A stretch of DNA of 64,000 nucleotides. It comes from Steromphala cineraria. Taxonomy: Eukaryota; Mollusca; Gastropoda; Trochida; Trochidae. The DNA lies in contig OU744737.1 in assembly GCA_916613615.1 (NCBI GenBank), positions 186,001-250,000 on the forward strand. Direction: 5' to 3'. Both the position numbers and the translations under genes were made by a program. Under the pieces are notes generated by a model. It saw only the letters and a list, made by a program, of their open reading frames with translations. It did no database searches and was not told the origin of the DNA. Of the stretch, positions 49,479 to 59,360 are shown in pieces (positions within the stretch are counted from its first letter, which is position 1; each line of letters begins with the position of its first letter).

Positions 49479-51566
49479 GATGCAAGGGGTCGGTAGTTGT
49501 TAGAGGTTGAGATTGATGCAAGGGGTCGGTAGTTGTTATAGGTTGAGATTGATGCAAGGGGTCGGTAGTTGTTAGAGGTTGAGATTGATGCAAGGTGTTG
49601 GTAGTTGTTAGAAGTTGAGATTGATGCAGGGGGTCGGTAGTTTTGTGATGTTGAGATTTATGCAGGGAGTCGGTAGTTGTTAGAGGTTGAGATTGATGCA
49701 GGGGGTCGGTAGTTGTTAGAGGTTGAGATTGATGCAAGGGGTCGGTAGTTGTTAGAGGTTGAGATTGATGCAAGGGGTCGGTAGTTGTTATAGGTTGAGA
49801 TTGATGCAAGGGGTCGGTAGTTGTTAGAGGTTGAGATTGATGCAAGGTGTGGTTAGTTGTTAGAGGTTGAGATTGATGCAGGGGGTCGGTAGTTGTTAGA
49901 GGAAGAGATTGATGCAAGGGTCGGTAGTTCTGTGAGGTTGAGATTGATGCAAGGGGTCGGTAGTTGTTAGAGGTTGAGATTGATGCAAGGTGTGGGTAGT
50001 TGTTAGAGGTTGAGATTGATGCAGGGAGTCTGTTGTTGTTAGAGGTTGAGATTGATGCAAGGTGTGGGTAGTTGTTAGAGGTTGAGATTGATGCAGGGAG
50101 TCTGTTGTTGTTAGAGGTTGAGATTGATGCAAGGTGTGGGTAGTTGTGTGAGGTTGAGATTGATGCAAGGTGTGGGTAGTTGTTAGAGGTTGATAATTGA
50201 TGCAAGGTGTGGGTAGTTGTTAGAGGTTGAGATTGATGCAAGGTGTGGGTAGTTGTTAGAGGTTGAGATTGATGCAAGGTGTGGGTAGTTGTTAGAGGTT
50301 GAGATTGATGCAAGGTGTGGGTAGTTGTTAGAGGTTGAGATTGATGCAAGGTGTGGGTAGTTGTGTGAGGTTGAGATTGATGCAAGGTGTGGGCAGTTGT
50401 TAGAGGTTGAGATTGATGCAAGCTGTGGGTAGTTGTTAGAGGTTGAGATTGATGCAGGGGGTCGGTAGTTGTTAGAGGTTGAGATTGATGCAAGGGGTCG
50501 GTAGTTGTTAGAGGATGAGATTGATGCAGGGAGTTGGTAGTTGTTAGAGGTTGAGATTGATGCAGGGAGTCGGTAGTTGTGTGAGGTTGAGATTGATGCA
50601 AGGGGTCGGTAGTTGTGTGAGGTTGAGATTGATGCAAGGGGTCGGTAGTTGTTAGAGGTTGAGATTGATGCAGGGAGTCGGTAGTTGTTAGATGTTGAGA
50701 TTGATGCAGGGAGTCGGTAGTTGTGTGAGGTTGAGATTGGTGCAAGGGGTCGGTAGTTGTTAGAGGTTGAGATTGATGCAAGGTGTCGGTAGTTGTGTGA
50801 GGTTGAGATTGATGCAAGGTGTCGGTAGTTGTGTGAGGTTGAGATTGATGCAAGGGGTCGGTAGTTGTGTGAGGTTGAGATTGATGCAAGGGGTCGGTAG
50901 TTGTTAGAGGTTGAGATTGATGCAAGGGGTCGGTAGTTGTTAGAGGTTGAGATTGATGCAAGGGGTCGGTAGTTGTATGAGGTTGAGATTGATGCAGGGG
51001 GTCGGTAGTTTTGTGATGTTGAGATTTATGCAGGGAGTCGGTAGTTGTTAGAGGTTGAGATTGATGCAGGGGGTCGGTAGGTGTTAGAGGTTGAGATTGA
51101 TGCAAGGCGTCGGTAGTTGTTAGAGGTTGAGATTGATGCAGGGAGTCCGTAGTTGTTAGAGGTTGAGATTGATGCAGGGAGTCGGTAGTTGTGTGAGGTT
51201 GAGATTGATGCAGGGAGTCGGTAGTTGTTAGAGGTTGAGATTGATGCAAGGGGTCGGTAGTTGTTAGAGGTTGAGATTGATGCAAGGGGTCGGTAGTTGT
51301 TAGAGGTTGAGATTGATGCAGGGGGTCGGTAGTTGTTTGAGGTTGAGATTGATGCAGTGGGTCGGTAGTTGTGTGAGGTTGAGATTGATGCAACGGGTCG
51401 GTAGTTGTAAGAGGTTGAGATTGATGCAAGGTGTGGGTAGTTGTTAGAGGTTGAGATTGATGTAAGGTGTGGGTAGTTGTTAGAGGTTGAGATTGATGCA
51501 AGGTGTGGGTAGTTGTTAGAGGTTGAGATTGATGCAAGGTGTGGGTAGTTGTTAGAGGTTGAGATT
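49479..51566 (+). repeat. Large higher-order repeat, copy 2 of 3 (2,088 bp)
   Basis: Markers are at 49641 (TTTTGTGATG), about 49900 (GAGGAAGAG), 50419 (CAAGCTGTGGG) and 51391 (CAACGGGTCGG). Private changes include GGTGTTGGTAG near 49596, GAGATTGGTGC near 50738 and TAGTTGTTTGAGG near 51331. Unit order otherwise follows copy 1. It shares TAGGTGTTAGAGG with copy 3 near 51078. Confidence 0.9.
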
Positions 51567-53601
51567 GATGCAAGGGGTCGGTAGTTGTTAGAGGTTGAGA
51601 TTGATGCAAGGGGTCGGTAGTTGTTATAGGTTGAGATTGATGCAAGGTGTGGGTAGTTGTTAGAAGTTGAGATTGATGCAGGGGGTCGGTAGTTTTGTGA
51701 TGTTGAGATTTATGCAGGGAGTCGGTAGTTGTTAGAGGTTGAGATTGATGCAGGGGGTCGGTAGTTGTTAGAGGTTGAGATTGATGCAAGGGGTCGGTAG
51801 TTGTTAGAGGTTGAGATTGATGCAAGGGGTCGGTAGTTGTTATAGGTTGAGATTGATGCAAGGGGTCGGTAGTTGTTAGAGGTTGAGATTGATGCAAGGT
51901 GTGGTTAGTTGTTAGAGGTTGAGATTGATGCAGGGGGTCGGTAGTTGTTAGAGGAAGAGATTGATGCAAGGGTCGGTAGTTCTGTGAGGTTGAGATTGAT
52001 GCAAGGGGTCGGTAGTTGTTAGAGGTTGAGATTGATGCAAGGTGTGGGTAGTTGTTAGAGGTTGAGATTGATGCAGGGAGTCTGTTGTTGTTAGAGGTTG
52101 AGATTGATGCAAGGTGTGGGTAGTTGTTAGAGGTTGAGATTGATGCAGGGAGTCTGTTGTTGTTAGAGGTTGAGATTGATGCAAGGTGTGGGTAGTTGTG
52201 TGAGGTTGAGATTGATGCAAGGTGTGGGTAGTTGTTAGAGGTTGATAATTGATGCAAGGTGTGGGTAGTTGTTAGAGGTTGAGATTGATGCAAGGTGTGG
52301 GTAGTTGTTAGAGGTTGAGATTGATGCAAGGTGTGGGTAGTTGTTAGAGGTTGAGATTGATGCAAGGTGTGGGTAGTTGTTAGAGGTTGAGATTGATGCA
52401 AGGTGTGGGTAGTTGTGTGAGGTTGAGATTGATGCAAGGTGTGGGCAGTTGTTAGAGGTTGAGATTGATGCAAGCTGTGGGTAGTTGTTAGAGGTTGAGA
52501 TTGATGCAGGGGGTCGGTAGTTGTTAGAGGTTGAGATTGATGCAAGGGGTCGGTAGTTGTTAGAGGTTGAGATTGATGCAGGGAGTCGGTAGTTGTTAGA
52601 GGTTGAGATTGATGCAGGGAGTCGGTAGTTGTGTGAGGTTGAGATTGATGCAAGGGGTCGGTAGTTGTGTGAGGTTGAGATTGATGCAAGGGGTCGGTAG
52701 TTGTTAGAGGTTGAGATTGATGCAGGGAGTCGGTAGTTGTTAGATGTTGAGATTGATGCAGGGAGTCGGTAGTTGTGTGAGGTTGAGATTGATGCAAGGG
52801 GTCGGTAGTTGTTAGAGGTTGAGATTGATGCAAGGTGTCGGTAGTTGTGTGAGGTTGAGATTGATGCAAGGTGTCGGTAGTTGTGTGAGGTTGAGATTGA
52901 TGCAAGGGGTCGGTAGTTGTGTGAGGTTGAGATTGATGCAAGGGGTCGGTAGTTGTTAGAGGTTGAGATTGATGCAAGGGGTCGGTAGTTGTTAGAGGTT
53001 GAGATTGATGCAAGGGGTCGGTAGTTGTATGAGGTTGAGATTGATGCAGGGGGTCGGTAGTTTTGTGATGTTGAGATTTATGCAGGGAGTCGGTAGTTGT
53101 TAGAGGTTGAGATTGATGCAGGGGGTCGGTAGGTGTTAGAGGTTGAGATTGATGCAAGGCGTCGGTAGTTGTTAGAGGTTGAGATTGATGCAGGGAGTCC
53201 GTAGTTGTTAGAGGTTGAGATTGATGCAGGGAGTCGGTAGTTGTGTGAGGTTGAGATTGATGCAGGGAGTCGGTAGTTGTTAGAGGTTGAGATTGATGCA
53301 AGGGGTCGGTAGTTGTGTGAGGTTGAGATTGATGCAAGGGGTCGGTAGTTGTTAGAGGTTGAGATTGATGCAGGGGGTCGGTAGTTGTTAGAGGTTGAGA
53401 TTGATGCAGTGGGTCGGTAGTTGTGTGAGGTTGAGATTGATGCAACGGGTCGGTAGTTGTAAGAGGTTGAGATTGATGCAAGGTGTGGGTAGTTGTTAGA
53501 GGTTGAGATTGATGTAAGGTGTGGGTAGTTGTTAGAGGTTGAGATTGATGCAAGGTGTGGGTAGTTGTTAGAGGTTGAGATTGATGCAAGGTGTGGGTAG
53601 T
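51567..53601 (+). repeat. Large higher-order repeat, copy 3 of 3 (about 2,035 bp)
   Basis: Markers are at 51693 (TTTTGTGATG), about 51952 (GAGGAAGAG), 52471 (CAAGCTGTGGG) and 53443 (CAACGGGTCGG), 2,052 bp (57 units) after copy 2. The missing unit is near 51630: between the TTATAGG unit and the TTAGAAG unit the other copies have an extra AGGGGTCGG unit. The copy diverges from the others near 53600, where TAGTTGTGTGAGG then CAGGGGGTCGG appear instead of TTAGAGG then CAAGGGG. Confidence 0.9.
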
Positions 53602-54234
53602 TGTGTGAGGTTGAGATTGATGCAGGGGGTCGGTAGTTGTTAGAGGTTGAGATTGATGCAAGGTGTGGGTAGTTGTTAGAGTTTGAGATTGATGCAGGGG
53701 GTCAGTAGTTTTGTGATGTTGAGATTTATGCAGGGAGTCGGTAGTTGTTAGAGGTTGAGATTGATGCAGGGGGTCGGTAGTTGTTAGAGGTTGAGATTGA
53801 TGCAAGGGGTCGGTAGTTGTGCGAGGTTGATAATTGATGCAGGGGGTCGGTAGTTGTGTGAGGTTGAGATTGATGCAAGGGGTCGGTAGTTGTTAGAGGT
53901 TGAGATTGATGCAAGGTGTGGGTAGTTGTTAGAGGTTGAGATTGATGCATTGGGTCGGTAGTTGTTAGAGGTTGAGATTGATGCAATGGGTCGGTAGTTG
54001 TGTGAGGTTGAGATTGATGCAGGGAGTCGGTAGTTGTGTAAGGTTGAGATTGATGCAAGGGGTCGGTAGTTTTGTGATGTTGAGATTTATGCAGGGAGTC
54101 GGTAGTTGTTAGAGGTTGAGATTGATGCAGGGGGTCGGTAGTTGTTAGAGGTTGAGATTGATGCAAGGTGTGGGTAGTTGTTAGAGGTTGAGATTGATGC
54201 AGGGGGTCGGTAGTTTTGTGGTGTTGAGATTTAT
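53602..54234 (+). repeat. Short block between large repeats
   Basis: About 17-18 units. A GGGTCAGTAGTTTTGTG marker at 53700 and a TGTGCGAGG plus TTGATAATTG pair near 53820 repeat the right part of the 46.9 kb and 54.9 kb segments. GATGCATTGGG near 53946 and GTTGTGTAAGG near 54030 occur here, and the latter is common further right. TTTTGTGATG near 54069 and TTTTGTGGTG near 54213 end the block. No other structure is seen. Confidence 0.8.
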
Positions 54235-55395
54235 GCAGGGAGTCGGTAGTTGTTAGAGGTTGAGATTGATGCAGGGGTCGGTAGTTGTGTAAGGTTTATA
54301 ATTGATGCAGGGAGTCGGTAGTTGTGCGAGGTTGAGATTGATGCAAGGGGTCGGTAGTTGTGTGAGGTTGAGATTGATGCAAGGTGTGGGTAGTTGTTAG
54401 AGGTTGAGATTGATGCAAGGGGACGGTAGTTGTTAGAGGTTGAGATTGATGCAAGGTGTGGGTAGTTGTTAGAGGTTGAGATTGATGCAAGGTGTGGGTA
54501 GTTGTTAGAGGTTGAGATTGATGCATGGTGTGGGTAGTTGTTTGAGGTTGAGATTGATGCAAGGTGTGGGTAGTTGTTAGAGGTTGAGATTGATGCAAGG
54601 TGTGGGTAGTTGTTAGAGGTTGATAATTGATTCAAGGTGTGGGTAGTTGTTAGAGGTTGAGATTGATGCAAGGTGTGGGTAGTTGTTAGAGGTTGAGATT
54701 GATGTAAGGTGTGGGTAGTTGTTAGAGGTTGAGATTGATGCAAGGTATGGGTAGTTGTTAGAGGTTGAGATTGATGCAAGGTGTGGGTAGTTGTGTGAGG
54801 TTGAGATTGATGCAAGGTGTGGGTAGTTGTTAGAGGTTGAGATTGATGCAAGGTGTGGGTAGTTGTTAGAGTTTGAGATTGATGCAGGGGGTCAGTAGTT
54901 TTGTGATGTTGAGATTTATGCAGGGAGTCGGTAGTTGTTAGAGGTTGAGATTGATGCAGGGGGTCGGTAGTTGTTAGAGGTTGAGATTGATGCAAGGGGT
55001 CGGTAGTTGTGCGAGGTTGATAATTGATGCAGGGGATCGGTAGTTGTGTGAGGTTGAGATTGATGCAAGGGGTCGGTAGTTGTTAGAGGTTGAGATTGAT
55101 GCAAGGTGTGGGTAGTTGTTAGAGGTTGAGATTGATGCAGGGGGTCGGTAGTTGTTAGAGGTTGAGATTGATGCAATGGGTCGGTAGTTGTGTGAGGTTG
55201 AGATTGATGCAAGGGGTCGGTAGTTGTGTGAGGTTGAGATTGATAAAAGGTGTTGGTAGTTGTTAGAGGTTGAGATTGATGCAGGGGGTCGGTAGTTTTG
55301 TGATGTTGAGATTTATGCAGGGAGTCGGTAGTTGTTAGAGGTTGAGATTGATGCAGGGGGTCGGTAGTTGTTAGAGGTTGAGATTGATGCAAGGG
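54235..55395 (+). repeat. Right copy of the segment repeated 7,995 bp away
   Basis: Partner of 46240-47400, recognised by CATGGTGTGG at 54524, ATTGATTCAAGG at 54629, GGGGACGGTAG near 54420 and GTCAGTAGTTTTG at 54891. It differs by a 35 bp unit GCAGGGGTCGG near 54271 where the left copy has GCAGGGGGTCGG, and by GATGTAAGG near 54703 and GGTATGGG near 54745. With the left copy it shows that duplication here operated on segments longer than 1 kb. Confidence 0.87.
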
Positions 55396-57198
55396 GTCGG
55401 TAGTTGTTAGAGGTTGAGATTGATGCAAGGGGTCGGTAGTTGTTATAGGTTGAGATTGATGCAAGGGGTCGGTAGTTGTTAGAGGTTGAGATTGATGCAA
55501 GGTGTGGGTAGTTGTTAGAAGTTGAGATTGATGCAGGGGGTCGGTAGTTTTGTGATGTTGAGATTTATGCAGGGAGTCGGTAGTTGTGTGAGGTTGAGAT
55601 TGATGCAGGGAGTCGGTAGTTGTTAGAGGTTGTGATTGATGCAAGGGGTCGGTAGTTGTGTGAGGTTGAGATTGATGCAAGGGGTCGGTAGTTGTGTGAG
55701 GTTGAGATTGATGCAAGGGGTCGGTAGTTGTTAGAGGTTGAGATTGATGCAGGGGGTCGGTAGTTGTTAGAGGTTGAGATTGATGCAGGGGGTCGGTAGT
55801 TGTGTGAGGTTGAGATTGATGCAAGGGGTCGGTAGTAGTGTAAGGTTGAGATTGATGCAGGGAGTCGGTAGTTGTGTAAGGTTGAGATTGATGCAAGGGG
55901 TCGGTAGTTGTTAGAGGTTGAGATTGATGCAAGGTGTGGGTAGTTGTTAGAGGTTGAGATTGATGCAGGGGGTCGGTAGTTTTGTGATGTTGAGATTTAT
56001 GCAGGGAGTCGGTAGTTGTTAGAGGTTGAGATTGATGCAGGGGGTCGGTAGTTGTTAGAGGTTGAGATTGATGCAAGGTGTCGGTAGTTGTGTGAGGTTG
56101 AGATTGATGTAAGGGGTCGGTAGTTGTTATAGGTTGAGATTGATGCAAGGTGTGGGTAGTTGTTAGAGGTTGAGATTGATGCAGGGGGTCGGTAGTTGTT
56201 AGAGGTTGAGATTGATGCAAGGGGTCGGTAGTTGTGTGAGGTTGAGATTGATGCAAGGGGTCGGTAGTTGTTTGAGGTTGAGATTGATGCAAGGTGTGGA
56301 GAGTTGTTAGAGGTTGAGATTGATGCAGGGGGTCGGTAGTTTTGTGATGTTGAGATTTATGCAGGGAGTCGGTAGTTGTTAGAGGTTGAGATTGATGCAG
56401 GGGGTCGGTAGTTGTTAGAGGTTGAGATTGATGCAAGGGGTCGGTAGTTGTTAGAGGTTGAGGTTGATGCAAGGGGTCGGTAGTTGTTAGAGGTTGAGAT
56501 TGATGCAAGGTGTGGGTAGTTGTTAGAGGTTGAGATTGATGCAGGGGGTCGGTAGTTTTGTGATTTTGAGATTTATGCAGGGAGTCGGTAGTTGTTAGAG
56601 GTTGAGATTGATGCAGGTGGTCGGTAGTTGTGCGAGGTTGAGATTGATGCAAGGGGTCGGTAGTTGTTAGAGGTTGAGATTGATGCAGGGAGTCGGTAGT
56701 TGTTAGAGGTTGAGATTGATGCAGGGAGTCAGTAGTTGTGTGAGGTTGAGATTGATGCAGGGAGTCGGTAGTTGTTAGAGGTTGAGATTGATGCAAGGGG
56801 TCGGTAGTTGTGTGAGGTTGAGATTGATGCAAGGGGTCGGTAGTTGTGTGAGGTTGAGATTGATGCAAGGTGTCGGTAGTTGTTAGAGGTTGAGATTGAT
56901 GCAGGGGGTCGGTAGTTGTTAGAGGTTGAGATTGATGCAGGGGGTCGGTAGTTGTGTGAGGTTGAGATTGATGCAAGGGGTCGGTAGTTGTTAGAGGTTG
57001 AGATTGATGCAAGGTGTGGGTAGTTGTTAGAGGTTGAGATTGATGCAGGGGGTCGGTAGTTGTTAGAGGTTGAGATTGGTGCAAGGGGTCGGTAGTTGTG
57101 TGAGGTTGAGATTGATGCAAGGGGTCGGTAGTTGTGTGAGGTTGAGATTGATGCAAGGTGTGGGTAGTTGTTAGAGGTTGAGATTGATGCAGGGGGTC
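55396..57198 (+). repeat. Irregular satellite rich in TTTTGTGATG units
   Basis: About 50 units with TTTTGTGATGTTGAGATTTA variants near 55548, 55980, 56339 and 56566, the last with a TGATTTTGAG change. Other markers are TTATAGG units near 55444 and 56127, GTAGTAGTGTAAGG near 55832, GGTGTGGAGAG near 56290 and one GAGGTTGAGGTTGATGC unit near 56455. No clean long-period repeat was resolved by eye and no gene is present. Confidence 0.8.
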
Positions 57199-58568
57199 GG
57201 TAGTTTTGTGATGTTGAGATTTATGCAGGGAGTCGGTAGTTGTTAGAGGTTGAGATTGATGCAGGGGGTCGGTAGTTGTTAGAGGTTGAGATTGATGCAA
57301 GGGGTCGGTAGTTGTTAGAGGTTGAGATTGATGCAAGGGGTCGGTAGTTGTTAGAGGTTGAGATTGATGCAAGGTGTGGGTAGTTGTTAGAGGTTGAGAT
57401 TGATGCAGGGGGTCGGTAGTTGTTAGAGGTTGAGATTGATGCAAGGGGTCGGTAGTTGTGCGAGGTTGATAATTGATGCAGGGGGTCGGTAGTTGTTTGA
57501 GGTTGAGATTGATGCAAGGGGTCGGTAGTTGTTAGAGGTTGAGATTGATGCAAGGTGTGGGTAGTTGTTAGAGGTTGAGATTGATGCAGGGGGTCGGTAG
57601 TTGTTAGAGGTTGAGATTGATGCAAGGGGTCGGTAGTTGTGTGAGGTTGAGATTGATGCAAGGGGTCGGTAGTTGTGTGAGGTTGAGATTGATGCAGGGG
57701 GTCGGTAGTTTTGTGATGTTGAGATTTATGCAGGGAGTCGGTAGTTGTTAGAGGTTGAGATTGATGCAGGGGGTCGGTAGTTGTTAGAGGTTGAGATTGA
57801 TGCAAGGGGTCGGTAGTTGTGTGAGGTTGAGATTGATGCAAGGGGTCGGTAGTTGTTAGAGGTTGAGATTGATGCAAGGTGTGGGTAGTTGTTAGAGGTT
57901 GAGATTGATGCAGGGGGTCGGTAGTTGTTAGAGGTTGAGATTGGTGCAAGGGGTCGGTAGTTGTGTGAGGTTGAGATTGATGCAAGGGGTCGGTAGTTGT
58001 GTGAGGTTGAGATTGATGCAAGGTGTGGGTAGTTGTTAGAGGTTGAGATTGATGCAGGGGGTCGGTAGTTTTGTGATGTTGAGATTTATGCAGGGAGTCG
58101 GTAGTTGTTAGAGGTTGAGATTGATGCAGGGGGTCGGTAGTTGTTAGAGGTTGAGATTGATGCAAGGGGTCAGTAGTTGTTAGAGGTTGAGATTGATGCA
58201 AGGGGTCGGTAGTTGTTAGAGGTTGAGATTGATGCAAGGTGTGGGTAGTTGTTAGAGGTTGAGATTGATGCAGGGGGTCGGTAGTTGTTAGAGGTTGAGA
58301 TTGATGCAAGGGGTCGGTAGTTGTGCGAGGTTGATAATTGATGCAGGGGGTCGGTAGTTGTTTGAGGTTGAGATTGATGCAAGGGGTCGGTAGTTGTTAG
58401 AGGTTGAGATTGATGCAAGGTGTGGGTAGTTGTTAGAGGTTGAGATTGATGCAGGGGGTCGGTAGTTGTTAGAGGTTGAGATTGATGCAAGGGGTCGGTA
58501 GTTGTGTGAGGTTGAGATTGATGCAAGGGGTCGGTAGTTGTGTGAGGTTGAGATTGATGCAGGGGGTC
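57199..58568 (+). repeat. 505-bp segment repeated at 865 bp
   Basis: GGTAGTTTTGTGATG occurs at 57199, 57704, 58064 and 58569. The segments 57199-57703 and 58064-58568 are nearly identical, each 505 bp (14 units plus one base), and each holds one TGTGCGAGG plus TTGATAATTG 37 bp unit followed by a TTGTTTGAGG unit. They are 865 bp apart and separated by a related 360 bp (ten-unit) piece. A GTCAGTAG change near 58170 is private to the second copy. Confidence 0.88.
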
Positions 58569-59360
58569 GGTAGTTTTGTGATGTTGAGATTTATGCAGGG
58601 AGTCGGTAGTTGTTAGAGGTTGAGATTGATGCAGGGGGTCGGTAGTTGTTAGAGGTTGAGATTGATGCAAGGGGTCGGTAGTTGTTAGAGGTTGAGATTC
58701 ATGCAAGGGGTCGGTAGTTGTTAGAGGTTGAGATTGATGCAAGGGGTCGGTAGTTGTTAGAGGTTGAGATTGATGCAAGGTGTGGGTAGTTGTTAGAGGT
58801 TGAGATTGATGCAGGGGGTCGGTAGTTTTGTGATGTTGAGATTTATGCAGGGGGTCGGTAGTTGTTAGAGGTTGAGATTGATGCAGGGGGTCGGTAGTTG
58901 TTAGAGGTTGAGATTGATGCAAGGGGTCGGTAGTTGTTAGAGGTTGAGATTGATGCAGGGAGTCGGTAGTTGTTAGAGGTTGAGATTGATGCAGGGAGTC
59001 GGTAGTTGTTAGAGGTTGAGATTGATGCAAGGGGTCGGTAGTTGTGTGAGGTTGAGATTGATGCAAGGGGTCGGTAGTTGTGTGAGGTTGAGATTGATGC
59101 AAGGGGTCGGTAGTTGTTAGAGGTTGAGATTGATGCAGGGGGTCGGTAGTTGTGTGAGGTTGAGATTGATGCAAGGGGTCGGTAGTTGTAAGAGGTTGAG
59201 ATTGATGCAAGGGGTCGGTAGTTGTGTAAGGTTGAGATTGATGCAGGGAGTCGGTAGTTGTGTAAGGTTGAGATTGATGCAAGGGGTCGGTAGTTGTTAG
59301 AGGTTGAGATTGATGCAAGGTGTGGGTAGTTGTTAGAGGTTGAGATTGATGCAGGGGGTC
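58569..59360 (+). repeat. Lead-in to the 396-bp repeat
   Basis: Twenty-two units, with TTTTGTGATG units starting at 58569, 58821 and (next block) 59361. Those intervals are 252 and 540 bp, or 7 and 15 units. A single GAGATTCATGC variant lies near 58696. The final units (TGTAAGAGG, then TGTGTAAGG twice, then TTAGAGG) already have the order of the 396 bp repeat that follows. No gene is present. Confidence 0.85.
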
